Source: UBA8437 sp963582065
GTDB taxonomy: Bacteria > Planctomycetota > Planctomycetia > Planctomycetales > Planctomycetaceae
Assembly (NCBI GenBank): GCA_963582065.1
Contig: CAUZRQ010000009.1
Coordinates: forward strand, 1 to 64,000
Direction of reading: 5' to 3'
DNA: 64,000 nucleotides
This document shows, in pieces, positions 37,435 to 46,152 of the stretch (its first letter is position 1; each line of letters begins with the position of its first letter). The notes beneath the pieces are model-generated. The model was not told where the DNA came from. It did no database searches and saw only the letters and a program-made list of their open reading frames with translations. Both the position numbers and the translations under genes were made by a program.

Positions 37435-37719
37435 ATGATCACTGTTGGGATGAACTACCACGTCATCGAGGGGAAGCAGCAGGACTTTGAAGACAAGTTC
37501 GCAGCTGTGATCGACAGCCTGCGAGCGGCCGAGGGGCATAGCAGCTCGACGCTGTGGAAGGATGTCGGCGACGACGCCTCGTACCTGATCACCAGCGAAT
37601 GGTCCGACGAACAGGCGTTCACCGACTTCATTCGCAGCGATGCTTTTCGTGATGTGACGAACTGGGGCAAGGAACAAATCCTCTCGGGTCGACCGCAGCA
37701 CAAGATCTACAAGCACTAG
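37435..37719 (+). CDS. Antibiotic-biosynthesis-monooxygenase-like small protein
   Basis: 94 residues from ATG 37435. The ABM-type ferredoxin-like fold is suggested by MITVGMNYHVIEGKQQDFED, the EGHSSSTLWKD turn, YLITSEWSDEQAFTDFIRSD and the Lys/Arg-rich end. Family members include dimeric monooxygenases, haem-degrading enzymes and many of unknown role. It sits inside the tRNA-Leu-flanked segment and appears intact, unlike its neighbours. Function unknown. Confidence 0.78.
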   Translation: MITVGMNYHVIEGKQQDFEDKFAAVIDSLRAAEGHSSSTLWKDVGDDASYLITSEWSDEQAFTDFIRSDAFRDVTNWGKEQILSGRPQHKIYKH

Positions 37720-37775
37720 GGGTCTGGTGGATTTCGAGAGGCGATCGGCCTGTTGCCCGAGCGGTCGGCTACATC

Positions 37776-38042
37776 ATGTCGGTCCGTTCCTGCTCGGTGA
37801 AGTCGTTTGACACCTCCTCGCCACGACGCCTCTGGCCTCGCATCCGCCTGACTTTTGATGATGCCGAGCAGAAAGCCGCTGCAAATAAATCTGTTGAAGG
37901 CCGGGAGACGCTCACACTCAGGGGACTCACAGATGATGTCTCCAGCGTGAGTTTCAGCCCCGACGGGAAGCGGATCGTCAGCGGCAGCGGTGGCTCCTCA
38001 CTGAAGGTCTGGGACATCTCACCGCTGGACACGTCCGAGTAG
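37776..38042 (+). pseudogene. WD40 gene fragment
   Basis: The informative part is 37905-38042: GRETLTLRGLTDDVSSVSFS, then DGKRIVSGSGGSSLKVWDI, one WD40 blade that ends with a TAG. It is strongly similar at the DNA level to the blade in 37186-37300 (shared GAGACGCTCACACTCA and AGCGTGAGTTTCAGCC). The preceding open frame to 37776 shows nothing recognisable. Reads as another remnant of a WD40 gene. Confidence 0.6.
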
Positions 38043-38113
38043 CGCTCATCCACCGCCCCGACCGCCCGACACCGCGTGATCACCGAAATACTGGGCAAAG
38101 CAAATCACTAGCA

Positions 38114-38137
38114 ATCCGCCGTGACGGTCACGCGGAT
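38114..38137. promoter_or_regulatory. 24-bp imperfect palindrome upstream of the small gene
   Basis: ATCCGC and GTGAC pair with GTCAC and GCGGAT around a single base, with one unpaired C. It lies about 10 bases before a -10-like TTATCT (38147-38152) and 31 bases before ATG 38168, a plausible operator position. It could also form an RNA hairpin. Not tested. Confidence 0.35.
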
Positions 38138-38167
38138 GTGTGAATGTTATCTCGAACTGTGGAACCA

Positions 38168-38380
38168 ATGACCTACAACGTGACCGCAAACATCAGTGCC
38201 TTCGAAGTTGGCAAGCTGGACGATGATGCCGTCAATCAGCTGTTCCAGCATCTCGCTGATAGCGGACAGGTGTGGGAGATGGACGCCAAGTACGGGAAAA
38301 AAGCGGTCGAGTTGGCTGAGGCGGGACGCATTTCGTTTCCCGATCTGGGGTTGGACACGACCTACTTTTTCGGCCCTTGA
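38168..38380 (+). CDS. Small hypothetical protein (DUF7417-like pattern)
   Basis: 70 residues from ATG 38168 (an upstream start at 38144 adds eight). Pattern: FEVGKLDDDAVNQLFQHLAD, then SGQVWEMDAKYGKKAVEL, AEAGRISFPDL. The 'x-LFQxLxDSGxxWxMxxxYGxxAxxL' layout resembles a group of small planctomycete or phage-associated proteins of unknown function; this is a resemblance by eye. It is intact and has a plausible upstream promoter and palindrome. Confidence 0.6.
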   Translation: MTYNVTANISAFEVGKLDDDAVNQLFQHLADSGQVWEMDAKYGKKAVELAEAGRISFPDLGLDTTYFFGP

Positions 38381-38908
38381 TTCCGTGAAACGCCTCAAAC
38401 CGGACCAGGCCCACCGAGATCGTGTGAAGAGAAGATCGCCGGGACAGCGGGTCGGTTCGGTTCCTGGGCGACTGGAGGGGCCTCAGAGTGCATGAGGCCG
38501 GCTGGCTCACTCAGCCGCCCTGAGCAATCGCCAGGACCGCCTCGCGGATGGCGGATGCCGGGTGGCAGCGTTGGCCAGGCCTCAATCACCTGGGCCAATT
38601 CGGGGTCGTTTGGAGCGTTTTCGCGGTCAACTGCACCGGATTTCGCACCGGCCGTCTCCGAAACCTGCACACGTCTCGGGGAATTCTCTGATTGTTCGAG
38701 TCCTCTTCCTGGGCACTCGACCGGAGTGCACCGCTTTGCACCCGGTTGCAAACCCCGGCAAAACAGGGGTTTTCTCTTGCGCGACTGATGCAGTCTGCTT
38801 TCCCACCCGTTGACGACAGGAAAAACGGGTTGGTTGAACCCCGGGCCTGTCTTGGGGGAGACTGGGGCTGTCGGCAGGCTCGCGGAGTCCGATGATCGGA
38901 GACACACA
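38381..38908. other. Non-coding stretch with duplicated tRNA-Leu 3' end, second terminator copy and leader of the 38909 gene
   Basis: 528 bases without a supportable gene. It holds a 20-base exact repeat at 38631-38650 (also at 36995-37014), the right copy of the ~90-bp repeat (38694-38783) with a weaker terminator-like stem (38750-38773), and then the leader of the 38909 gene. That leader resembles the leader of the 37122 fragment (shared GGGGAGACTGGGG). The open frames here are made of tRNA-flank sequence and are not genes. Confidence 0.7.
38694..38783 (+). repeat. Right copy of the ~90-bp direct repeat (partial tRNA-Leu 3' end)
   Basis: Copies the T arm, acceptor end and downstream hairpin/terminator of the tRNA-Leu at 36797, but the rest of a tRNA is missing. 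The acceptor region reads TCCTGGGCA where the intact gene has TCTTGGGCA. Candidate attachment-site-like or duplication boundary. Confidence 0.85.
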
Positions 38909-40879
38909 ATGAAGACAGCTGTGGTGGTGTTGCTGAGCGTGGGGATATCGTTGATGGCCTTCAGCCCGCTGTGGGCCGCGACCATTCACGTCGACTCGGA
39001 CAAGGGTGACGACCTCCGAAACGGAACCGCCGCCGAGCCGAAAGCCACCATCGGGGCGGCGATGGCGGTGGCCACCGCCGGAGACCGGATCCTGGTGGCC
39101 CCGGGTGAGTATGCCGAAAGCATCAATGTCACGCTGAGCCGGATCGTTGTGGCAGCAACCAGGCCGGGCCGGGTGAGACTCGACGGACGCCTGACGCTCA
39201 AGTGCAACGACACCGTCATCGACGGGCTGAGCTGGTCGGGCCACAACGGCGGAGCGATCCTCAACATCTACGGCAAACGGAACATTGTCCGTCGCTGCCG
39301 GTTCCGGGAATTCGGTCGCAAGTTCGCCTGCAAGGGCATCTGGATTCGCCAGACCGGAGACCACGGGGACAACCGCATCGAGCACTGCCTGTTCGAAGAC
39401 TGGACCGGGCACGGTTCCAGTTCGTGCATCAAGGTCAGCCAGAACGGCAGCGAGACGGCCTTCACCGGTACCGTGATCCGCAACAACGTGTTCCGTCGCG
39501 GCAATCGCCCCGGGAACAATACCGCCATCCAGATCTACTGCCCGACGCTGGTCGAAAACAACATCATCTACGACTGCGTCGACGGCATCGAAGGCAAGGG
39601 CGGCGGCAACACGATCCGACACAACGTGGTGTTTCGCTGCTCGGGGGCCGAAGCCATGAGCAACCGGTCCGGCTCGAACAACCTCTTCGAGAACAACCTG
39701 TTGTTCGAAAACACACTGGCCTGGGAAATCTACTCGGGCACCAACAACATCTGGCGGAACAACGTCGTCCTGAACTGCCGGATGATCGCCCGCATCAAGC
39801 GGGGCGGCCCGGGAGGATTCCGAAAGATGCTGCTGGAGAACAACCTGTTCGCGGCCAACCGTCGCGGCTTTTCGTGGGACGATGTGACCTGTCCGGCCGA
39901 CCACATCCACTTCCACAAGAACACGTTCATCGGCGGAGGCAAGATCGAGACGGAAGGACGCGGACACCACAGGGAAACCGACCGGGTCGACCAGGCCATC
40001 TGGGCGAAGGACCGGGGCGTCAAGGACGTGTTTGCCCTGCTGTACAGGCTGGCCCCGGTAGCCGGCCCGTCGGGCGGACATGTCGATCTCGCCGACGCAC
40101 TCTCGGGTCCGGCCGCCAGGGGCGTGCGAACCGGAGGACGTCCCCCCACTGCCGAACAACTCCACCGCCCGGCGAAAAACTACACTCCGCGAACCGACAA
40201 CATCCGCGTGAAGATCGACTTCGACAACCAGCCCTACCAGTCCGGGGATTCGCTGGTCGGACTGGTCGACCCGTCGACCGGGACAGCCTGGACCGGGGTC
40301 AAGGAGAAACCGAACTACACCGTCCGAACCCACCCGGATGGTCTCGCCGGAAAGACAACCAGCGGAAGTCGCTTCGCCCGCTTCCTCGACAGTTCATCGG
40401 GTGGGACGCGGGGAGCTACGATTCCGCTTTCGGGGATCCCTCACGACCGCCCCTACTACGTCAGTTTCTGGCTGGCCTGCAGCTTTCCCGAAGCCATCGA
40501 TTCGGCCAGCTTCGGCGTGGCCCCGCTGTTTTCGATCACCAGCCTGGCCTGGGAACAGGGGGGGCACCGCCTGCTGGGCATGAACGTCGCCGGCCGGTCC
40601 AACCTCAATCTCTACGGACCACTCAAGCAGTGGATGTTGCTGGAATTCGAAGTCGATCCGAAGGCACGTCGTTTCCGGTTCAAGATCGATGGCATCCCGC
40701 AACACCCCAAGGGTGACGGCAAGCGACCCGAGTGGTTCCCGTTCAACACCGCCGCAGGCAAGGACGCGAAAACCCGCACGGCAACCAGCCTGTGGTTCCA
40801 CGGTGGAAAACGGTTCGTCGGATCACTGGCCGTCGACGACATCACGATCGGCGGCTGGTTGACGACCGGATCACGCTGA
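38909..40879 (+). CDS. Exported parallel beta-helix protein, polysaccharide-lyase-like
   Basis: 656 residues. ATG 38909 with CGGAGA upstream opens a clear signal peptide (AVVVLLSVGISLMAFSPLWA). Then IHVDSDKGDDLRNGTAAEPK, ATIGAAMAVATAGDRILVAPG, and many helix coils with repeated Asn stacks (NIVRRCRFREFG, NRIEHCLFEDWTG, NTIRHNVVFRC, NLFENNLLFENTLAWEIY). The order recalls PL6/chondroitinase-B-like lyases and planctomycete relatives. The last 200 residues are a separate domain with a beta-sandwich-like pattern (VSFWLACSFPEA, WMLLEFEVDPKARRFRFKID). Catalytic residues are not certain. Confidence 0.85.
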   Translation: MKTAVVVLLSVGISLMAFSPLWAATIHVDSDKGDDLRNGTAAEPKATIGAAMAVATAGDRILVAPGEYAESINVTLSRIVVAATRPGRVRLDGRLTLKCNDTVIDGLSWSGHNGGAILNIYGKRNIVRRCRFREFGRKFACKGIWIRQTGDHGDNRIEHCLFEDWTGHGSSSCIKVSQNGSETAFTGTVIRNNVFRRGNRPGNNTAIQIYCPTLVENNIIYDCVDGIEGKGGGNTIRHNVVFRCSGAEAMSNRSGSNNLFENNLLFENTLAWEIYSGTNNIWRNNVVLNCRMIARIKRGGPGGFRKMLLENNLFAANRRGFSWDDVTCPADHIHFHKNTFIGGGKIETEGRGHHRETDRVDQAIWAKDRGVKDVFALLYRLAPVAGPSGGHVDLADALSGPAARGVRTGGRPPTAEQLHRPAKNYTPRTDNIRVKIDFDNQPYQSGDSLVGLVDPSTGTAWTGVKEKPNYTVRTHPDGLAGKTTSGSRFARFLDSSSGGTRGATIPLSGIPHDRPYYVSFWLACSFPEAIDSASFGVAPLFSITSLAWEQGGHRLLGMNVAGRSNLNLYGPLKQWMLLEFEVDPKARRFRFKIDGIPQHPKGDGKRPEWFPFNTAAGKDAKTRTATSLWFHGGKRFVGSLAVDDITIGGWLTTGSR

Positions 40880-40919
40880 ACCACGGCACAGGCCCGGCAC
40901 GGTCGATGACCTGTTCAGG

Positions 40920-42587
40920 TCAACCCGGTGCCGCGACCCGGAATGCCCAGATCGTGGCATCCCGAAAGACAAACCGCAGGCGGACCGTCTTGTTCCTGAG
41001 TTTCCCGATCGGTCGCGTCTGCCACCGCACCCGGTGATCCAGCTTGTCACCCCGGATGACCCTGCAGTCTCGACGACGGTATCCGTCGTAGAGCGGTGCG
41101 CCGGCTCCGACGTAGTGCTTGATGTGGCCCTTGCCACCGCTGTCGGAGAACTCGGTGACCGGTTGGACGATCTCCACCCGCAACTCCCCGCGGACATCGG
41201 CGTTGACGATCAACTCGTCGCCCTCGACGACGAAGGGCCTCGTCAAGAACGCCCCGCGACCACCCAGTTGCTTGCGAGTCTCGAGTCCGATCAACCGATC
41301 GCGCGGCACCCAGCCCATCCCGATCCGGATCTGTCGAATCCCCGGTGGCAGGCCGTTCACGTTGTGCCTGTATCGCGCTCCGCCGTAGTAGAACAGCATC
41401 CTGTCACCGTGGGTGACCAGTGACGGCCACCAGATGATGTTGTCGTCCCAGGCACCTTTTGGCCCCTTGGGAATGAACGCTTCGCGGGGAAAGGGGTGCT
41501 GCCAGCGGCGTCCATCCCGGCTGGTGAGCAGGTGAACCTCGGCATCTCCCCGCACGTCATTTTCGAGCATCGACGGCAGGCCGAAGGAAATCCCCTCGTG
41601 CACGTAGACCTGCATGCTCTCGACTTCGGGCCAACGCTCGTCCATCGGATGAAAGGCTGTTTGCCGCGGCGACCAACGGACCAGGTCCCGGCTCTCCTGG
41701 CGGCAGGTGTAGCGGGGGCAGTCCGCCTGGGGGTCGGCGTGCTCCGACAGGTGGCGGTTGTAGAGAACGTACCGCTGGAGGCGTGGATCCCAGAAACAGC
41801 TCGGGTTGCCGCCACCGGCCCCGCCACGGAGACCGCCGGGCATCTGGTGCCAGACGAGCCCGTCGGCACTGTAGGCGATTCCCCAGAACGCACCCCACTG
41901 GGAACCGTCGGCGTGGAAGGGGGGCGGACCGATCGCCAGGAACCGGTGACTGGCCGGACGCGGCCTGTTGTCACGGATCAGGTACTTGCCCCCGCCGATA
42001 CGCCGTCGCCCGTCCGGGTCGACGCGACAGAGCACGTTGTTTTGCTTCGTCCCGGCGAACTCGACAAGTCCCAGGTGCGGCTTGGTCCAGGCGACGCCGT
42101 CCTTGCTGAACGCATACGCCGGAACGTCACCCCCGGTGTGCCGCTCGATCTGGTACCACATCTTGAACAACCCGTCACTCTCGTCGCGGATGGCAGTGCA
42201 CAACTGGATGCCCCAGCTCTTGCGGGCCGTCTCCTCCCATTCCTCATCAGCCTCGACAAGCGGATTCTGCTGGTGCTTGCGGAGCTTTGCCTGCACGTGT
42301 CGCACGTTCCACCACGAGGCGAGCCGCTCGGTATCGACCAGAAGCTGGGAACGGCCGCCGAGTCGCAGTGGTGGCTCAGCGGCGACAGGAGCCAGGATCA
42401 CCTCCTTGGGGACCGTGACCGCCCTGGTCACTTCCGTATTCTTCAACGAGCCATCACGGCGGTCGGAACCGGGTCTTGCTCCGGCACGTATCGACCACCC
42501 CGCGATCACGCACCCGGCGATGACCGCCGTGCGGACGAGGCCGGCGACGATCGACGACCTGAGGGACAACGAAAACGGACCGGGCAT
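40920..42587 (-). CDS. Exported protein with a five-bladed-propeller (GH32/43-like) pattern
   Basis: 555 residues. ATG 42587 has AGGAGG 7 bases upstream. A signal/anchor follows (IVAGLVRTAVIAGCVIAGW). The body is rich in short strands with motifs like LFKMWYQIERHTG, AYAFSKDGVAWTKPHLGLVE, GIAYSADGLVWHQMPGG, NPSCFWDPRLQRYVLYNRHL, WDDNIIWWPSLVTHGDRMLF and FYYGGARYRHNVNGLPP, typical of the arabinanase/levansucrase-like five-bladed propeller. Many planctomycete glycoside-hydrolase-like proteins look this way. Convergent to the beta-helix gene. Confidence 0.75.
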   Translation of the reverse strand: MPGPFSLSLRSSIVAGLVRTAVIAGCVIAGWSIRAGARPGSDRRDGSLKNTEVTRAVTVPKEVILAPVAAEPPLRLGGRSQLLVDTERLASWWNVRHVQAKLRKHQQNPLVEADEEWEETARKSWGIQLCTAIRDESDGLFKMWYQIERHTGGDVPAYAFSKDGVAWTKPHLGLVEFAGTKQNNVLCRVDPDGRRRIGGGKYLIRDNRPRPASHRFLAIGPPPFHADGSQWGAFWGIAYSADGLVWHQMPGGLRGGAGGGNPSCFWDPRLQRYVLYNRHLSEHADPQADCPRYTCRQESRDLVRWSPRQTAFHPMDERWPEVESMQVYVHEGISFGLPSMLENDVRGDAEVHLLTSRDGRRWQHPFPREAFIPKGPKGAWDDNIIWWPSLVTHGDRMLFYYGGARYRHNVNGLPPGIRQIRIGMGWVPRDRLIGLETRKQLGGRGAFLTRPFVVEGDELIVNADVRGELRVEIVQPVTEFSDSGGKGHIKHYVGAGAPLYDGYRRRDCRVIRGDKLDHRVRWQTRPIGKLRNKTVRLRFVFRDATIWAFRVAAPG

Positions 42588-42834
42588 GTCGCGCTCCTCC
42601 TGGATTGTGCCGTCCCGGGGCCGCCTGAACCGATCGATGCCGACCCAGAGCGTCCCGCGATTGTCTGCATCGTGATCCCGTCATCGGACTCGGGCAAGCC
42701 ACAGCCGTGATGCGGATTGGATTCGACCGGATCATTGCCCGAACCGGGGACTTGCTGGCACCCGGCCGACGCATTAGCTTCAGGCGACCCACAACCAGGC
42801 CGGTCCAGGTGACACAGCAGCAACGGGAGACAAT

Positions 42835-44454
42835 ATGCAGATCGCCAGGATTGCTCTTTGCCTCTGTTGCCTGGCATCGACCGGGTTCACCGAACCAGTC
42901 AAGAACCCGAGCTTTGAAGTCGATGCCGACGGTGACCGCGTGCCGGACGGATGGACATACGGGGCGGGGCACTATGGCCGCTGGCGTGAGAAGCTGAAGA
43001 AGCAGCTGGGCACGGGAACGCTGGTCGAGGGACCCGCGGCCAGCGGCAAACGCAGCATTCAGATCTCGGTACCCAAGAACAACGAGGGCAAGTACTGGAA
43101 CCAGGGCTGGGAGGGCATGTCGTACCGGCAGAAAGTGCCGACCAAGCCGTTCACGACATACACGATGTCGATGAAGGTGCTGAACAAGGATGCCGAGGGG
43201 CTGGGGGATTACGCGTTCCTCTACGCGATGGCCGGCGAACTTCGACACAGCGAGGCGTTTGCCACGATCCGCTTCGAGGAAAAGCCGACGGGCAAGTGGG
43301 TCGAGAAATCCCTGGTGTTCCAGACCGGTCGCCACTCTCACTACACGGTGTTGAGCGTCGAGACCCGCTGGAACATCGGCACGATCTACATCGATGACGT
43401 GCGACTCGAAGAAACCGGAACGCTGGAACTGAGCCGCTGGGATCAGCCGGTGTCGATGAACAGGCTGCTGCCGGTCAACCACGAGTTCGCCCGCCCGGAT
43501 TCCGCCGGGGTGGCGAAGCGGTTTGAAGCCCATCATGTCGCCTCAGAAAAGCGTTATCGTGGCGACGGCACCTGGGAGAGCCGGGACACGCTTTCCGGAA
43601 AGCCCGGCGGAGAAAAGCAGCCGCCGGACCTGCGGGCCACCTACCAGCGGGTCGAGGGCTACCTCGGCGCGTACGCCCACACCGGTCGGAAGATCTACCT
43701 GCAACGCGCCACCGAAGGCGCCGAACACCTCATCAGGGTGCAGCAGGAGAACGGGATCATCGGTGACGACTACTACAGCTCCGGCCAGGCGGGCGTGGCA
43801 CTGGTCCACGCCTGGCAAAAGACCGGGAACAGGAAGTTTCTCGATCCGGTCAAGCTGGTGGTCGGTCATTTCAACAAGGTCGAGCCGTCCTGGAACTACA
43901 ACTACAACATGATGCTGACCGAAGCCGCTTTGGCCTGGGCCCGGGCAACGGACAACTTCGAGATGGTCTCAGCCAAGCTGAAGACCGAGATGCTGCAGAG
44001 CACCCTTCGCGAGCAGCGGCCGTGGGGTGGCTGGGCGGGACACAACTCGCGGATCGGTTATCACTGCGCCAACATGTCCACCTTCTGCCAGTTGTACGAG
44101 ACCGTGCCCAGGCAAAAGCAGTTCGACGACGTGAGAGCAAACCTCAAACGCCGCGTCACGGCCGCGCTGAACCGGATGATCCGCGAGCAGGTTCCGGCGG
44201 GGGGCTTCCCCTTCAACCACGGCCAGCCCGGCACGGCACGACAGAACTCCGGAATCGTCCCGGCACTGATCCAGGTGCACGAGACCTTCGGCTTCGAACA
44301 GGCCAAACAACTGCTCTACGGCCAGATGGCCTACCTGAGCACCGACGCCTGCGGCAAGTTCTACTGGCTGCCCAAGAACCGCAACCACCTCGAGATGTCG
44401 CTGCTGCACTCCGAGGGCATGTACCTGGAATGGGCCAAGAGACACCCCGAGTAG
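42835..44454 (+). CDS. Exported protein: carbohydrate-binding-like domain plus alpha/alpha toroid
   Basis: 539 residues. Signal peptide at the N-terminus (MQIARIALCLCCLASTGFTE). Residues about 22-200 look like a jelly-roll CBM (VKNPSFEVDADGDRVPDGWT, SYRQKVPTKPFTTYTMSMKV, IYIDDVRLEETGTLELS). The rest is helical with tandem short helix pairs and repeated QENG, YYxS and WxxxTG turns (LHAWQKTGNRKFL type), matching alpha/alpha-toroid folds of lyases and epimerase-like enzymes. GTYQRVEGYLGAYAHTGRK-type segments support this. Convergent to the uxuA-like gene. Function unknown; probably carbohydrate-active. Confidence 0.72.
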   Translation: MQIARIALCLCCLASTGFTEPVKNPSFEVDADGDRVPDGWTYGAGHYGRWREKLKKQLGTGTLVEGPAASGKRSIQISVPKNNEGKYWNQGWEGMSYRQKVPTKPFTTYTMSMKVLNKDAEGLGDYAFLYAMAGELRHSEAFATIRFEEKPTGKWVEKSLVFQTGRHSHYTVLSVETRWNIGTIYIDDVRLEETGTLELSRWDQPVSMNRLLPVNHEFARPDSAGVAKRFEAHHVASEKRYRGDGTWESRDTLSGKPGGEKQPPDLRATYQRVEGYLGAYAHTGRKIYLQRATEGAEHLIRVQQENGIIGDDYYSSGQAGVALVHAWQKTGNRKFLDPVKLVVGHFNKVEPSWNYNYNMMLTEAALAWARATDNFEMVSAKLKTEMLQSTLREQRPWGGWAGHNSRIGYHCANMSTFCQLYETVPRQKQFDDVRANLKRRVTAALNRMIREQVPAGGFPFNHGQPGTARQNSGIVPALIQVHETFGFEQAKQLLYGQMAYLSTDACGKFYWLPKNRNHLEMSLLHSEGMYLEWAKRHPE

Positions 44455-44465
44455 AAGGGGATGCC

Positions 44466-45629
44466 CTACAGGTTGTGCAGCAGGCCGCGCATGTAGCCGA
44501 CGGCGAACGAGATGTACTGCTTGGGCAGCCGCCCCTCGCCGGTGATCCCGATCGGGTGGTCGAAATCGATCACGCCGTCGTAACCGACCGCGTCCAGGGC
44601 ACGCACGACCTGCCCCATCTGCATGTCACCGTCATCGACGAAGACCTCCGAATAGCCCCGCTTGTCCGGCAACGTGCCGCGGACGTTGCGGAAGTGGACG
44701 TGGAACAGCTGCTTCTTCTTCCCGAAGTGCTCGATCCCCTTCAAAACGTCTTCGCCCGATTCGTACCGTGTCCCACAACAGAACGTGATTCCGTTGTTGG
44801 CACTGGGCACCTCCGAAAACAACCGGTCGAAGTCGCGGAAACGACACAGGATCTGTGGACTGCCGACAAAGTCGTACAACGGCGGATCGTTTCCGTGCAT
44901 CGCCACCCTGGTCTTCGACCCGTCGACGATCGGGATCACCTGGCGGTAGATGTTCAACAACCCCTTCCACAACTCGTCGCTGGTCACCTTGTACTTGGGC
45001 TTCAGGCCCAGTGACTGGACCCGGTCGAGATCGAAGTGAAGGTACTGGTACCCGCCTCGACCACGACGACGAATCCAGCGATTGCTGCTCTTGGCCAGGT
45101 GCAGACGCGCCTGGCAGGCCTGAATCCCGTAGACCGGAATCTCGAAATCGACCAGCAACTCGGCCATCCGCTTCAGCTTGTCGATTTCCTTCTGGCCCCC
45201 GGTTCGAGCCAGGTGCGCGTTGAGATAGAACGGCCCCAGCGAATTGGCCCGCTCGATCTTCAGGCCCAGCCCACCAAGCCGGTCGACCAGCGCCTTGAGT
45301 GCCTTCCGGGTGAACTCGCCATGCTCGGCGTAGCCCTCGATCAAATCGAGCGTGATGTCGACGTAATCGACACCGATCTGTTTCAGGAAACGCAGATCGT
45401 TGTCGTTTTCGCTCTTCATCCACGACCCGTTGACCCGTGCGCCGATGCGAATCTTCGTCTTCGACCGCGGCCCGCGTTTCCCCTCCGCGGCGTTGGCCAG
45501 CCGACCGGTTCCGCCCGTGGCCAACCCGGCCGCCCCCAGTACCGCGGTACGGGCGAACCCACGACGGGTCGACCGTTCCGGATTTTCGGCCGGCCGGTTC
45601 ACTTCGCGGTCTCTTTGTTCTTTCGTCAC
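44466..45629 (-). CDS. Exported mannonate-dehydratase-like TIM-barrel protein (UxuA-like) with Tat signal
   Basis: 387 residues from GTG 45629, chosen because GGAGGG lies just upstream (ATG 45671 with an extra 14 residues is the alternative). STRRGFARTAVLGAAGLATG is a twin-arginine signal, so the enzyme is exported. TIM-barrel motifs of UxuA follow: VDYVDITLDLIEGY, VAMHGNDPPLYD (replacing the usual HPDDPP), NGITFCCGTRYESGEDVL and HVHFRNVRGTLP. These hold the metal ligands of mannonate dehydratase. UxuA is normally cytoplasmic and acts on D-mannonate from glucuronate, so an exported version is unusual. Alternative: a sugar phosphate isomerase. Confidence 0.78.
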   Translation of the reverse strand: MTKEQRDREVNRPAENPERSTRRGFARTAVLGAAGLATGGTGRLANAAEGKRGPRSKTKIRIGARVNGSWMKSENDNDLRFLKQIGVDYVDITLDLIEGYAEHGEFTRKALKALVDRLGGLGLKIERANSLGPFYLNAHLARTGGQKEIDKLKRMAELLVDFEIPVYGIQACQARLHLAKSSNRWIRRRGRGGYQYLHFDLDRVQSLGLKPKYKVTSDELWKGLLNIYRQVIPIVDGSKTRVAMHGNDPPLYDFVGSPQILCRFRDFDRLFSEVPSANNGITFCCGTRYESGEDVLKGIEHFGKKKQLFHVHFRNVRGTLPDKRGYSEVFVDDGDMQMGQVVRALDAVGYDGVIDFDHPIGITGEGRLPKQYISFAVGYMRGLLHNL

Positions 45630-45771
45630 CTTCGCTCCCTCCAAATTCACCGCCTGACGCCTCGACATCATAACCGTCCCGGATCAGAATTGGACAACGT
45701 GGTGCAGGCCGTCGCGTGCTACCTCTGGCGATACGATTTCAGATCGCCCAACCCCGATCAAGTACACCGCC

Positions 45772-46152
45772 ATGCCCGATCCGAGCAAGGTCTTCCAGGT
45801 CGCCCGACTGTCCAGCACCCTGGTGATCGTGCCCCAGGGCGCGACAATGAACTTCCAGTACACCGACGTGCACCTCGAGTCCAACGAGCTCTTCCGGATC
45901 ATCGACGAACCCGATCTCAAAAACGTTCTGATCGATCTCGGAGCCGTCACCTACATCGACTCGATCATCATCAGTTCGCTGCTCCGCGTGCTGACCAAGT
46001 CGCGGCAGTCGGGCGGCAAGGGCGTCTTCTGCTGTGCCAACTCCCAGGTCAAGGAAGTGCTGACCTGCATCCAGATCGGCCGGCTGTGGCCCCTGTTCGA
46101 AACCCGTGAGGAAGCTCTGGCGTCGGTCGAACCCGAGGACGGTGCCGAGTGA
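45772..46152 (+). CDS. STAS-domain anti-sigma factor antagonist-like protein
   Basis: 126 residues. STAS fold: TLVIVPQGATMNFQYTDVHL, ELFRIIDEPDLKNVLIDLGA and VTYIDSIIISSLLRVLTKSR, with Ser of IDSIIIS at the usual phosphorylation position, then GGKGVFCCANSQVKEVL. STAS proteins regulate sigma factors or anti-sigma kinases through partner switching; no kinase or sigma gene is nearby. It ends in GTGA overlapping the next gene. Confidence 0.88.
   Translation: MPDPSKVFQVARLSSTLVIVPQGATMNFQYTDVHLESNELFRIIDEPDLKNVLIDLGAVTYIDSIIISSLLRVLTKSRQSGGKGVFCCANSQVKEVLTCIQIGRLWPLFETREEALASVEPEDGAE

Noticed and set aside
38395..38985. Minus-strand frame of 196 codons
   Set aside because: It covers the partial tRNA-Leu repeat and the leader of the beta-helix gene; no independent support.
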